Below are positions 16,335 through 24,931 of a stretch of 64,000 nt of DNA, one piece after another. The translations under genes were made by a program, and so were the position numbers. The stretch's first letter is position 1. Each line of letters starts with the position of its first letter. The stretch is taken from contig NZ_FOBD01000008.1 of the NCBI RefSeq assembly GCF_900109515.1, positions 291,089 through 355,088 of the forward strand, written 5' to 3'. The notes under the pieces are model-generated. The model ran no database searches. It saw only the letters and a list, made by a program, of their open reading frames with translations, and was not told the origin of the DNA. Source of the stretch: Paenibacillus sp. OK003 (GTDB taxonomy: Bacteria; Bacillota; Bacilli; Paenibacillales; Paenibacillaceae).

Positions 16335-18863
16335 TCAGTCATTGCTTTTCAGTTTCATTCGTTGCAGACGCAGCGAGTTCAGTACAACCGACACAGAGCT
16401 AAACGCCATCGCCGCACCTGCCAACCAAGGAGCGAGGAAGCCCACTGCTGCAATTGGAATACCAATCACGTTATAACCAAGTGCCCAGAACAGGTTCTGC
16501 TTGATATTGCCCATCGTGCGCCGGCTCATCTCGATTGCATCCGCAATACTGTTCAGATCACCGCGCATTAGCGTAATATCCGCTGCTTCCATCGCTACAT
16601 CGGTTCCCGTTCCAATCGCCATACCAATATCGGCTGTAGCAAGGGCCGGAGCATCGTTGATTCCATCTCCAACCATCGCTACCTTGAGGCCACTCTCCTG
16701 AAGCTTTTTCACTTCTGCCGCTTTACCCTCTGGCAGTACCTCAGCCAGAACTTTATTAATTCCGGCTTGCTCCGCTACAGCGCGTGCTGTCCGCTCATTA
16801 TCTCCCGTAATCATGATGACATCGATTCCCATAGCATGAAGTCGCTGAATGGCTGCCCGTGAAGTTTCCTTGATGGTATCCGCCACAGCAACAACCCCAG
16901 CCCATTGAACATCCACCGCGACCAGCATCGCTGTGCGCCCTTGTTCTTCGAGTTTATTCATCTGCTGCATGGTTTCCTCCGAGACATTCACCTTCGCATC
17001 CGTAAGCAGCCTACGTGTCCCGACCAGGATCTCTTGTCCCTGAACCCGAGCTCGCACTCCATATCCCGGTATGTTCTCGAATTGCTCTGATTGGGTTATC
17101 TCCAGACCTTTGCCTCTGATTCCTTCTACGATCGCCTCAGCCAAAGGATGCTCCGAATTCTGCTCTGCTGCTCCCACTCGCTGCAGCAGCTCTGCTTCCG
17201 TCCATCCTGAAGCCGCCACTACATCCGTAAGCACGGGCTTGCCTTGGGTAACTGTACCTGTTTTGTCCAGTACAACAGTCTGGATCCGCTGTGCCGATTC
17301 CAGATGTTCGCCGCCTTTGAACAACACACCATACTCCGCCGCACGTCCTGATCCAGCCATAATGGACGTTGGGGTTGCGAGTCCAAGCGCACAAGGACAG
17401 GCTATGACAAGTACAGCAATCGCCTTCTCCAGCGAACCAGCAAAGTCACCGGGACTGGCGAAAAAGTACCAGATCAGGAACGTGACTGCCGCGATGCCTA
17501 CAACAATCGGAACAAAGATACCTGAGATCACATCGGCAATCCGCTGAATAGGGGCCTTGGAACCCTGCGCTTGTTCAACCACTTTAATAATTTGGGATAA
17601 CGCCGTGTCCGAGCCCACGCGGGTCGCACGCAGTCTTAATACTCCATTTTTATTCAGCGTAGCGCCTGTAACGGCGTCCCCTGGTTTTTTATCCACGGGC
17701 AGGCTCTCTCCGCTTAACATGGATTCATCGACAGAAGACTGCCCCTCCTCCACGACGCCATCGACAGGAATGCTGTCTCCGGGTTTTACCAGAACGAGAT
17801 CACCTACCGCGACATACGCAGACGGTACAATAACCTCCTGTCCATCACGAATCACTCTGGCTTCACGCGGAGCAAGTTCGATGAGGCTCTTGATTGCCTG
17901 AGAGGAGCGCCCCTTGGCTACGGCCTCAAACCATTTTCCCAATAGGATCAACGTAATCAGAATTGCACTCGTCTCATAATAAAGCTCCACGGTTGGCATG
18001 GCTGCTGTAGCCATTCCCGTCCCACCATGATCCATCATGGTCGAAGCTGCATTGCCACTGGTCAGGGTCAGATACAGACTGTAGAAGAACGCCGCACTTG
18101 TACCCAAAGCAACCAGTACATCCATATTGGCACTGCCATTACGCAGCGCTTTATAGGCTCCCACATAGAATTGCCATCCAATCACAAACTGCACTGGCGT
18201 TGCCAACACCAGTTGGAACCACGGGTTCATGAACAGGTCCGGTACCCAGATCCACGAGGTGAATGAGAAGTGACCCACCATGGCCCAAAGCAGCGGCAAA
18301 GATAACAGGGCGGAGATCATCCACTTCCACTTTTTGCGCTGTAATTCACGCTCGCGCACCGATTGGGTATCTTCCTGTGTCTGCTGCAATTCCGCACCAT
18401 AACCGAGCTGCTTGATCTTCGCCGTAATATCGGATGCCTTCAATGCTCCTGCTGCAAACTCCACATGTCCTGTTTCCAGCGCCAGGTTCACGTTTGCACG
18501 GGATACACCCGGCAACCGGGAAAGACCTTTTTCGATTCGAGTAGAACAAGCAGCACAGGTCATGCCTGTAATGTCCAGATCCACGGATTCCGTTACTGTA
18601 CCATACCCAAGCGCCTCCACCTTATCTCGCAGAGCATTGATGTTCGTTGTCTTCGGATCATAGGATACCGTTGCTTGTTCGATGGCGAGGTTCACATTCG
18701 CCTGATTGACCCCTTCCATTCGGGACAATCCCTTCTCAATCCGGGTAGAGCAGGCAGCACAGGTCATGCCTGTAATTTGCAGTGTTGTCTGCAATCCCGC
18801 TGCTTCCGGTGAAGGTACGGGTTCTGATGCTGTTGTGTTGTCCGTTGTTGATGACTTATCCAT
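16335..18863 (-). CDS. copA: Copper-exporting P1B-type ATPase
   Basis: 842 aa. Two N-terminal heavy-metal domains, each with GMTCAACS, are followed by eight TM helices. The metal-transport motif is ACPCALG; the phosphorylation site is DKTGTVTQG; the [12 protein letters not shown] motif and [10 protein letters not shown] hinge are present. The last TM pair has YN (GYNVIGIP) and the MxxSS motif (MAFSSVSVV) that define Cu(I) export. It pumps Cu(I) out of the cytoplasm. It starts at ATG behind AAAGGAG. A CsoR box sits 42 bp upstream, so copA has its own copper-induced promoter besides any read-through from csoR-copZ. Confidence 0.97.
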   Translation of the reverse strand: MDKSSTTDNTTASEPVPSPEAAGLQTTLQITGMTCAACSTRIEKGLSRMEGVNQANVNLAIEQATVSYDPKTTNINALRDKVEALGYGTVTESVDLDITGMTCAACSTRIEKGLSRLPGVSRANVNLALETGHVEFAAGALKASDITAKIKQLGYGAELQQTQEDTQSVRERELQRKKWKWMISALLSLPLLWAMVGHFSFTSWIWVPDLFMNPWFQLVLATPVQFVIGWQFYVGAYKALRNGSANMDVLVALGTSAAFFYSLYLTLTSGNAASTMMDHGGTGMATAAMPTVELYYETSAILITLILLGKWFEAVAKGRSSQAIKSLIELAPREARVIRDGQEVIVPSAYVAVGDLVLVKPGDSIPVDGVVEEGQSSVDESMLSGESLPVDKKPGDAVTGATLNKNGVLRLRATRVGSDTALSQIIKVVEQAQGSKAPIQRIADVISGIFVPIVVGIAAVTFLIWYFFASPGDFAGSLEKAIAVLVIACPCALGLATPTSIMAGSGRAAEYGVLFKGGEHLESAQRIQTVVLDKTGTVTQGKPVLTDVVAASGWTEAELLQRVGAAEQNSEHPLAEAIVEGIRGKGLEITQSEQFENIPGYGVRARVQGQEILVGTRRLLTDAKVNVSEETMQQMNKLEEQGRTAMLVAVDVQWAGVVAVADTIKETSRAAIQRLHAMGIDVIMITGDNERTARAVAEQAGINKVLAEVLPEGKAAEVKKLQESGLKVAMVGDGINDAPALATADIGMAIGTGTDVAMEAADITLMRGDLNSIADAIEMSRRTMGNIKQNLFWALGYNVIGIPIAAVGFLAPWLAGAAMAFSSVSVVLNSLRLQRMKLKSND

Positions 18864-18904
18864 GTTGTTGGCTCCTTTCTCTATGAAATATTTCTATTCA
18901 CTAA

Positions 18905-18921
18905 ATACCCCCAAGGGGTAT
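18905..18921. promoter_or_regulatory. CsoR operator upstream of copA
   Basis: ATACCCCCAAGGGGTAT, the GC-core palindrome with A/T arms bound by CsoR repressors. A near-identical site precedes csoR at 19715-19733. Confidence 0.85.
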
Positions 18922-18937
18922 ATAAAAGACGGAAAAT

Positions 18938-19018
18938 CAGGCTTAAACCAGGAACTCCTTTATTGGAAAAGATCTGTTGAATTCCTTTCCATGCAAAGGG
19001 AAGTTCAGTTTAAGCCTG
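18938..19018. repeat. Long inverted repeat between copZ and copA
   Basis: CAGGCTTAAAC (18938-18948) and GTTTAAGCCTG (19008-19018) are perfect complements. The stem continues imperfectly (GGAACTCCTTT / AAAGGGAAGTTC), and a second hairpin GGAAA...TTTCC lies in the loop. There is no long T-run, so it may act as an mRNA processing or stability structure rather than a terminator. Confidence 0.6.
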
Positions 19019-19024
19019 CGATGA

Positions 19025-19225
19025 TTAGACTACGTCATATCCTTGATCTTCGATGGCTGCCTTGATCTGATCCACATTGACTTTTTGCTCGTCATATTCA
19101 ACTGCGACAGTTCCTGCTGCCAGATCAACCTGACCATTCGCTCCCGCATTCTTCACCGCTTCTTCAACCGATTTCACACAGTGATTGCAAGACATTCCTG
19201 TAACATTCAACGTAATATTAGACAT
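19025..19225 (-). CDS. copZ: Copper chaperone
   Basis: 66 aa, a single HMA domain with the Cu(I) site GMSCNHC (Cys13, Cys16), and the fold ending AIEDQGYDVV. It delivers Cu(I) to CopA. The start is ATG 19225 behind AAGGAGG; an in-frame TTG further upstream is not used. It is the second gene after csoR and lies directly before copA on the same strand. Confidence 0.95.
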   Translation of the reverse strand: MSNITLNVTGMSCNHCVKSVEEAVKNAGANGQVDLAAGTVAVEYDEQKVNVDQIKAAIEDQGYDVV

Positions 19226-19273
19226 GAGTAGTTCCTCCTTAGATATATAAATGATGAGTTCATTCAAAAATAA

Positions 19274-19675
19274 TTACTTCATTAACTTCCTTACCGTTAC
19301 CAGTAATTCATCCACAACCTCATGCTCTCCAGCCTGAATGCGCTCAACGATACAGCTCTTCATATGACCTTCCAGCAACAGCTTGCCTACTGAATTAAGA
19401 GCAGACTGAGCCGCCGCGATCTGCGTCAGCACATCATCACAATAGGTGTCCTTCTCGATCAATCCCTTGATCCCGCGAATCTGTCCTTCAACACGGTTCA
19501 AGCGAGAAATCAGGTTGCCCTTCATCTCTTGGGAGTGATGGCTCTTGCGCACATGTTTTCCATCACTGCCTGCCGTATGACATGAATCAGCTTGCTGATC
19601 ATCGGTCTGTGAAACTTCGTTCACCTCTGTTGCGGATGATTCCGAAGGTTCCTTGGGATGGCTCTGATGTTCCAT
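19274..19675 (-). CDS. csoR: Copper-sensing transcriptional repressor
   Basis: 133 aa. The all-helical CsoR/RcnR domain begins near residue 52 (GNLISRLNRVEGQIRGIKGLIE). Its Cu(I) ligands are in the classical C-H-C arrangement: Cys79 (TYCDDV), His104 and Cys108 (GHMKSC). A ~50-residue N-terminal extension rich in His, Ser and Asp with one extra Cys precedes the domain; Bacillus CsoR lacks most of this. It represses itself, copZ and copA; copper binding releases it. I chose ATG 19675, behind AAAGGGGTG. Confidence 0.94.
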   Translation of the reverse strand: MEHQSHPKEPSESSATEVNEVSQTDDQQADSCHTAGSDGKHVRKSHHSQEMKGNLISRLNRVEGQIRGIKGLIEKDTYCDDVLTQIAAAQSALNSVGKLLLEGHMKSCIVERIQAGEHEVVDELLVTVRKLMK

Positions 19676-19714
19676 CGCGAACACCCCTTTTCTTTCGTTC
19701 TGTAATAAGAGTAA

Positions 19715-19733
19715 CATACCCCATGGGGGTATG
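19715..19733. promoter_or_regulatory. CsoR operator upstream of csoR
   Basis: CATACCCCATGGGGGTATG, 40 bp upstream of the csoR start. It is the autoregulatory partner of the copA box. Confidence 0.85.
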
Positions 19734-19831
19734 CAAGACTATTTCTTTATTTTACTCCAAATGGATGTATTCCATGCTTCCTACGACTGCACTAACGCGC
19801 CAGACATCTCATCAGTCTTCGTACAGGCACA

Positions 19832-20314
19832 TTATAGTATGTATTCCATTCTGCTGCTGCGTACAGACAGACCCAACTGCTCATAGAAAGCCTGGGCACC
19901 GGTATTAAATGTAGACACGGTCAGTTCAACGCTGTCAACCTGAATTCCTTTACCAAGTTCGATTAACACCTGCATTAACAGTTTACCTGTCCCATGTCCG
20001 CGATGTTTGCTGCCAACGATGATTTCATTGATGTATAACATCCTTCGATCCTTTAACAAATCCACTTTCTGAATAACATTCAACTGTGCGCTCGCATATC
20101 CAACAATCTCACCCTGTTCCAGCAATTCCGCAACATAGAGATAACGATGATCCGTTTCCAGTAGTTCTTCATATTCCTTATGACTCATTCTCGTCTGCAG
20201 CTCTCTGTATACGTCTGGCCTGGCCTCCACATGCAAGTGATGAAGTTCATCCATTAAGGCAGATACTCCCGTGTAATCTCCGATGACAGCCCTTCTGATG
20301 TTAATCTCACTCAT
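19832..20314 (-). CDS. GNAT-family N-acetyltransferase
   Basis: 160 aa. The acetyl-CoA binding motif A is clear: YINEIIVGSKHRGHGTGKLLMQVLIE (R/Q-x-x-G-x-G/A), with the motif B segment NTGAQAFYEQLGLSVRS near the C-terminus. It transfers an acetyl group to an unknown amine. The ATG at 20314 is at good distance from GAGGAG; an in-frame GTG at 20320 is too close. Monocistronic. Confidence 0.88.
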   Translation of the reverse strand: MSEINIRRAVIGDYTGVSALMDELHHLHVEARPDVYRELQTRMSHKEYEELLETDHRYLYVAELLEQGEIVGYASAQLNVIQKVDLLKDRRMLYINEIIVGSKHRGHGTGKLLMQVLIELGKGIQVDSVELTVSTFNTGAQAFYEQLGLSVRSSRMEYIL

Positions 20315-20406
20315 CTTCACATTCTCCTCTCACAAACGTTTCCCATGATTATACAATAAGATATCGGGAAAATGATGCTCCGAAACGTGCTTAACCATTC
20401 TGATAT

Positions 20407-20437
20407 AAAAAAGCAGATACCTTTTACGGTACCCGCT
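20407..20437 (-). terminator. Terminator of the 60-aa gene
   Basis: Minus-strand AGCGGGTACC / GGTATCTGCT hairpin (two G-U pairs) followed by TTTTTT. Confidence 0.75.
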
Positions 20438-20464
20438 TCTTTTCAACCTAATATCTGGTTCCTC

Positions 20465-20647
20465 TTATTCTTTGGATGATTTACCTTCATCAAATGCTAC
20501 AGGTGAAGGTTTGGCAGACCACTCGTCTGCTTGCGGCTCAATATCCACACCGCTCAAAATTTTCTTTTTCTCCATCAAGGAATCCCCGTCTTCATCCAGT
20601 TTGTTGCGAATTGCCGCCTCATCCTGAGGTTGATTGTTCTGTGTCAT
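20465..20647 (-). CDS. Small hydrophilic protein of unknown function
   Basis: 60 aa, highly charged, no hydrophobic segment, probably disordered (MTQNNQPQDEAAIRNKLDED...). A strong GAGGAGG ribosome binding site and a dedicated terminator support it as a real gene. No family recognised. The composition (acidic, Gln/Ser/Lys-rich) resembles small sporulation- or stress-associated proteins, but that is only an impression. Confidence 0.7.
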   Translation of the reverse strand: MTQNNQPQDEAAIRNKLDEDGDSLMEKKKILSGVDIEPQADEWSAKPSPVAFDEGKSSKE

Positions 20648-20694
20648 GCTGGAGTCCTCCTCTTCGTATTCATGGTGATGTTCCTGTATATAAC

Positions 20695-21033
20695 TTACCC
20701 ATTTTTTGCATTGTCATTCTGATGAGCAAGTATATCCTCTGATTTATGTATTTTACTTTGATGAAAAATGAAATTCAGCATGCTGCACCCATCTATGAAG
20801 CCCTGCTCGTACATTGCGGACTCTGTCATGTATTGAAGGAGGGTGCTTACGTTACAATAATCCAGAAATACCGCCATTCCCTCTGGGCGCATATATTCAC
20901 AAAGCTCCGTAAATAAACGATCACTTTCTTGAATCAGCCTTTTGTATTCTTCTGAACTATAACTGACTACATTTCCGGGACTCTCCATGCGAAGAGCCTT
21001 GAACTGATTAAATACATCCTCTAACTCTTCCAT
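20695..21033 (-). CDS. Hypothetical helical protein, DUF6809-like
   Basis: 112 aa, predicted all-helical: LEDVFNQFKALRMESPGN, EEYKRLIQESDRLFTELCEYM and ESAMYEQGFIDGCSMLNFIF. The pattern recalls DUF6809 proteins of Paenibacillus (from memory, unverified). ATG behind AAAGGAGG. The ribosome binding site is directly preceded by two palindromic sites, and a ribbon-helix-helix regulator is encoded divergently. That suggests this gene is under its control. Confidence 0.75.
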   Translation of the reverse strand: MEELEDVFNQFKALRMESPGNVVSYSSEEYKRLIQESDRLFTELCEYMRPEGMAVFLDYCNVSTLLQYMTESAMYEQGFIDGCSMLNFIFHQSKIHKSEDILAHQNDNAKNG

Positions 21034-21047
21034 ATAAATCCTCCTTT

Positions 21048-21092
21048 AAAGTGATGTCACTTTGCATATAAATACTAAAGTGATATCACTTC
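21048..21092. promoter_or_regulatory. Twin palindromic operators between divergent genes
   Basis: AAAGTGATGTCACTTT (21048-21063; 7-bp arms) and AAGTGATATCACTT (21078-21091; perfect 14-mer), centres 29 bp apart. They lie in the divergent region between the DUF6809-like gene and an Arc-type regulator gene and are probable sites for it. Confidence 0.75.
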
Positions 21093-21170
21093 GATGTCAA
21101 TATGATTGTATATTGAATAATTTTGTAATGCTACAATATTAATATCATTTTTAGAGGAGTTTTATATTTC

Positions 21171-21356
21171 ATGGCTACAGATAAAAGAGTCTTTACACTT
21201 AGGCTGCGAGAAAAGAATTTCGAGAAAATTAAAGTGATTGCTGACAAAAACAAACGATCCATTGCGATGCAAATTGAGTATCTGATTGAGCAGCATATTG
21301 AAGCCTATGAAAAGGAGAAAGGCGTTATTTCTCCTGATAAACATAATGACGTATAG
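21171..21356 (+). CDS. Arc-like ribbon-helix-helix DNA-binding protein
   Basis: 61 aa. The N-terminal beta strand KRVFTLRLREKNFEKI, helix A (IKVIADKNKRSIAMQ) and helix B (IEYLIEQHIEAYEKEK) fit the Arc/MetJ/ParD ribbon-helix-helix fold, which binds palindromes as dimers of dimers. It is divergent from a helical hypothetical gene across two palindromes. No toxin partner lies beside it, so a simple local repressor is more likely than an antitoxin. The gene ends inside its own terminator arm. Confidence 0.85.
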   Translation: MATDKRVFTLRLREKNFEKIKVIADKNKRSIAMQIEYLIEQHIEAYEKEKGVISPDKHNDV

Positions 21357-21400
21357 ATCGTGCGCCCTTAGTACATGCGCATCATCCATACGTCATTTTT
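21345..21400 (+). terminator. Terminator of the ribbon-helix-helix gene
   Basis: AATGACGTAT (21345-21354) pairs perfectly with ATACGTCATT (21388-21397), then TTT. The loop holds a second GC-rich hairpin. The first arm overlaps the final codons. Confidence 0.6.
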
Positions 21401-21421
21401 CATGATATATCCTGATTCCTG

Positions 21422-22033
21422 TTAATCGAAGTCCACCTGTTTATCCAAAATGACTTCTTCCACCTTATATTCAAGCTCTGGGATCGAAGGGATCAGTGAG
21501 AATTGGACATTTTCCAGAGAAGAAGGCAGGGCAGGGACCACTCGGTAGCTCAATTGTGTCTCCCCACCTCCTCCACGACTGCTATGCCTCATCGACACAT
21601 GACCCTGTTCACTAATAATCTCAAGAGCCAAATGCGGCACCACATGTACACGCTCAGCTTCACTCCCCTTATATTGAATCTCCACATGTACGATACTCTC
21701 CGTCTCATATTGCATGGAATGGGTTATGACGTACTCGCATGAATCTTTTACTGTTTTCTTCATAATCGGTACTACACCGGTCAGTTTGATTTCTTCGCGT
21801 GGGAAGAAATGTCTTTGAGGCATGGGCTGGACACTGCGAAGAACATAACGGAGGTCTTCCTCCTTCATATCCAGTGATATTACCCATTCATCAACGATCT
21901 CTTGAGGCGGATGGTATTGAACTGCTCCCGTTATTTTCTTCCTCGCAGCGACCAGTCTAAGCAGCTGTTCATCAATCTGCCGTACCTCATCATTGTATTC
22001 AAACGGAATTGCACGAAATTCTGACCAGCCCAT
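21422..22033 (-). CDS. Hypothetical protein with chorismate-mutase-like N-terminal helix
   Basis: 203 aa, cytosolic. Residues ~17-40 (EVRQIDEQLLRLVAARKKITG) look like the first helix of AroQ chorismate mutases, which use the same IDxLLxLLAxR pattern, but the rest of an AroQ domain is absent. The C-terminal two thirds appear beta-rich. Good AGGAGG ribosome binding site at ATG 22033. No function assigned. It is followed upstream by the HXXEE membrane gene on the same strand and may share a transcript with it. Confidence 0.7.
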   Translation of the reverse strand: MGWSEFRAIPFEYNDEVRQIDEQLLRLVAARKKITGAVQYHPPQEIVDEWVISLDMKEEDLRYVLRSVQPMPQRHFFPREEIKLTGVVPIMKKTVKDSCEYVITHSMQYETESIVHVEIQYKGSEAERVHVVPHLALEIISEQGHVSMRHSSRGGGGETQLSYRVVPALPSSLENVQFSLIPSIPELEYKVEEVILDKQVDFD

Positions 22034-22073
22034 ATTGTTATACGCCTCCTAATAATGAAGTTCCACTTCTGAT

Positions 22074-22589
22074 TTATGTATCCGGCACAAGTCTGCGCCC
22101 AAGCTCATGGCCTAGCATTACAATGGGCAGAACGATAAGCCCAACCGGTATACTTACCAGCACCCCGCCCAAGGTCACGACCCCCTCGTTTAGAAGCCTA
22201 TAAAAAAGATAGATACCATACGGCAACGTAATACATACAGCGCTGACTACCCCAGGTGTGTACATTCTCAGAAACAAGATTTGTCCAATATGTGTGAACA
22301 CATGTAACAAAAACAGCGTATTAAACGCCAAAAACATAAAATAGTGTCCGTACTCTGCAGCAATATAAACAAAGGGTATAAAGACGACAAATTCCAGCAA
22401 TACAGCTACACCGAACTGGCTGCTGTTGATCCGCAGCATCGATTCCAGACGTTTGGAGACCTTCGGCGGAACACGCTGAAGAACTTTCGTTTTATTTTGC
22501 CGAATCCAGGGACCAACCCAAATTATATCTTCGAGATCATGCAGCAGAAAAGTGATAAGAAATAACCAGATAAGTGTTGTGAGCGACAT
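22074..22589 (-). CDS. HXXEE-like integral membrane protein
   Basis: 171 aa with about five TM helices. LITFLLHDLEDIIWVGPW near the N-terminus resembles the HxxEE motif of a family of predicted membrane enzymes; the second Glu is Asp here. A conserved His pair (HVFTHIGQ) in a later helix fits too. Biochemical role unknown. AGGAGGTG lies 13 bp upstream of the ATG. Confidence 0.65.
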   Translation of the reverse strand: MSLTTLIWLFLITFLLHDLEDIIWVGPWIRQNKTKVLQRVPPKVSKRLESMLRINSSQFGVAVLLEFVVFIPFVYIAAEYGHYFMFLAFNTLFLLHVFTHIGQILFLRMYTPGVVSAVCITLPYGIYLFYRLLNEGVVTLGGVLVSIPVGLIVLPIVMLGHELGRRLVPDT

Positions 22590-22699
22590 CGGCGAAGCAA
22601 GACACCTCCTTTTATATAAACACTATACTAAGAATACAATTCGCTGTTATCGTCCCATCCCCTTTTCGTTTTCTTCTCATTTCCGCACCACCATCTAAC

Positions 22700-22738
22700 A
22701 AAAAACGGCGAACCTCCCGCCCGGCTTAACAGCCGTTT
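22700..22738 (-). terminator. Terminator of the EamA transporter gene
   Basis: Minus-strand AACGGC ... GCCGTT stem with an inner GC-rich hairpin, then TTTTT. Confidence 0.7.
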
Positions 22739-22759
22739 TGAGAAAGTTCACCGCATACT

Positions 22760-23650
22760 TTATATTTTCGCTACCTTACTGCCTTTCACTTTAACATTTA
22801 CAAGCAGAATGCTTGCAATAATCATGACCAGACCTGCGATCAGATTGACCGTCACCGACTCTCCGAGGAACAGCACACTGCATAGCAAGGCAATCAGCGG
22901 AATCAGAAACGTGAACGATCCTACTTTGCTGGCTTCGCCGGAACTGACCAGCTTGAAGAACGCGAGCCAGCCCAACGCAATGACAAACACCGAAATAAAC
23001 AGCGTATCCAATATAAAAGGAAGCACCCACTGCACATCAGCCCAGCTCTCTGTGACCGTACCTGTTAAAGTCAGAACAACTCCACCGATCAGAATCGGAA
23101 TGGCTGTCATCCAGATTCCATCGACCTTCATTGAATTTCTCTTCATATATACGGTCCCGATCGCCCAGCTAATTGCGCTGAACAGCCCAAGCATAACCCC
23201 TTCAGGGGATACTTTGCCTGTCATGCCGCCAATACTGATCGTAGCCACCCCTACAAAACCGAGCACCAATCCAGCAATCTTCAGTCCATACATGGACTCA
23301 CCCAGCCACAACCATGCTCCGATTCCGAGCAGCACAGGCTGCAGGAACACGATGGATGAAAATAAGCCTGCCGGCACTTCGGTCAGCCCCACGGTCTGAA
23401 AACCGTAGAAAAAGATGATATTAAGCACTGCAGATATGGCATAAATATGCCAGGTTTGCTTCAGCCGCAGCGTTTTGTAGCGGGGAAATGCATACAACCC
23501 CAGCACCAGACCCCCAATTAACAGGCGCATGCCTGCGAATATAAGCGGCGGTGTAAAATTTAATGCGTATTTGGTCAGGGGCCAGTTTACTCCCCACATG
23601 AGTACCAGAAAAGCCAGGACCCAGCCTGCTTTTGCACGTGATAAAGCCAT
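22760..23650 (-). CDS. EamA-family (DMT superfamily) transporter
   Basis: 296 aa with ten predicted TM helices in two EamA repeats, each opening with a PxxT/F-containing helix (GVNWPLTKYALNFTPPLIFAGMRLL; second repeat from AISWAIGTVYMKRNS). These proteins export amino acids or metabolites. ATG behind AGGAGA. It is divergent from a LysR-type gene, the usual arrangement for regulator/exporter pairs, so the LysR protein probably controls it (inference). Confidence 0.9.
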   Translation of the reverse strand: MALSRAKAGWVLAFLVLMWGVNWPLTKYALNFTPPLIFAGMRLLIGGLVLGLYAFPRYKTLRLKQTWHIYAISAVLNIIFFYGFQTVGLTEVPAGLFSSIVFLQPVLLGIGAWLWLGESMYGLKIAGLVLGFVGVATISIGGMTGKVSPEGVMLGLFSAISWAIGTVYMKRNSMKVDGIWMTAIPILIGGVVLTLTGTVTESWADVQWVLPFILDTLFISVFVIALGWLAFFKLVSSGEASKVGSFTFLIPLIALLCSVLFLGESVTVNLIAGLVMIIASILLVNVKVKGSKVAKI

Positions 23651-23860
23651 ATATTTATTCTCCTATCCGGCACACATCTACAGGCGCAGTTTAATCAATC
23701 GTGTACATTATCCTGCGCTCTTTCTATGCCTGCAAACCATTTGGAATTCGATCCAGACCCGTTTTACATTCATTCTTTGATCGTTCCTTGTCTCCATGAT
23801 ACAATAGTGATCGAAATAATTGAAATGCATGTTAATCATAAGGAGCATACCATATTTGTT

Positions 23861-24748
23861 ATGAACAACTCACAGTTGCAGTTATTTGTGAAAATTGCAG
23901 AGACGGGAAGTTTCACCCGTGCAGGCCAGGAAATGAATATGACACAGCCCGCAGTCAGTCGGGCCATCTCTTCGCTGGAGAATGAACTGGATGTCACTCT
24001 AATCATACGAGATCGTAGGAACGGCATCGTGCTTACGGATGTGGGACAGCGAATTTTGGTCATTTTCCGCCGGATTTTACAGCAATTTGATAAGGTACAG
24101 CAGGTCGTTGCGGCCGAGAAAGGGTTGGAGATTGGTACGATTCGTATTGGGTCTTTTCCCATGTCATCTGCCCATCTGCTGCCGAAAATTATCCGCTCCA
24201 TTCGGGACCGCTACCCTCAGATTCAGTTTGAGCTGCACGAGGGGAACATCCTTGAAATTCAGGAGTGGTTAAGCTCACGCGCCATTGATGTGGCTCTCAT
24301 TATTGCAACCGACAAAGAGCCAGCAGATGTGGCTTATGAGACGCTTCCACTCTATAGCGAGGAGATGCTTGCGGTGTTTCGGGAAGATGAACCTTTTGCG
24401 AATCAGGAAATTCTGCCCGTACAAATGCTGGATAAACACCCCATGATTATCTGCAAAGGCGGCTACGAGGTGCCGATAGTTGATCTGTTCAATCGAGCAA
24501 ATGCAGCATTACATTTCGGATTTGTGGTGTATAACGTAAACACTTGCCTTAGCATGATTGAGCAGGGACTGGGAACCGCCATGCTGCCTGCAATCTCACT
24601 ATCCTGGCTGCCTCCGGGTGTCAAAGCACTCCCCACAGAGCCGAAAGCCTACCGCAATATTGAGATTGCCGTTCCTTCACTTATCGATGCTTCTCCCGCA
24701 TCCCGGTTATTTATTGAGACGGCGCAGCAATTGTTTGGACAACGCTAA
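23861..24748 (+). CDS. LysR-family transcriptional regulator
   Basis: 295 aa. The N-terminal winged helix-turn-helix (LQLFVKIAETGSFTRAGQEMNMTQPAVSRAISSLENELDVTL) is followed by a periplasmic-binding-like effector domain from about residue 90. I chose ATG 23861 (MNNSQLQLF), the normal LysR N-terminus; AAGGAG is about 15 bp upstream, a longer gap than usual. Divergent from the EamA transporter. Terminator downstream. Confidence 0.9.
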   Translation: MNNSQLQLFVKIAETGSFTRAGQEMNMTQPAVSRAISSLENELDVTLIIRDRRNGIVLTDVGQRILVIFRRILQQFDKVQQVVAAEKGLEIGTIRIGSFPMSSAHLLPKIIRSIRDRYPQIQFELHEGNILEIQEWLSSRAIDVALIIATDKEPADVAYETLPLYSEEMLAVFREDEPFANQEILPVQMLDKHPMIICKGGYEVPIVDLFNRANAALHFGFVVYNVNTCLSMIEQGLGTAMLPAISLSWLPPGVKALPTEPKAYRNIEIAVPSLIDASPASRLFIETAQQLFGQR

Positions 24749-24797
24749 CGAATCGATTGCATCTTCCAATCTAGCGCCAGTCGCTTCTATCTCAAAC

Positions 24798-24846
24798 TCA
24801 AAAGGGCATCCCAAAGTCATGTTCATGACCTTATGGGACGCCCTTT
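24798..24846. terminator. Bidirectional terminator
   Basis: AAAGGGC(A)TCCCA and TGGGACGCCCTTT form the outer stem, with GTCATG / CATGAC inside. A-run and T-run flank it, serving the convergent LysR and phosphorylase genes. Confidence 0.8.
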
Positions 24847-24931
24847 TATATTGTCCACCTCAGATGGACATCATTTACGAGTTTAGCTTTTTACCAGCAG
24901 TAGTACTACAAAATGCCCTGCTAAACCCAGC

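Noticed and set aside
20465..21033. Toxin-antitoxin module formed by the ribbon-helix-helix protein and its neighbour
   Set aside because: The genes are divergent rather than in tandem, and the 112-aa protein has no toxin fold that I recognise.
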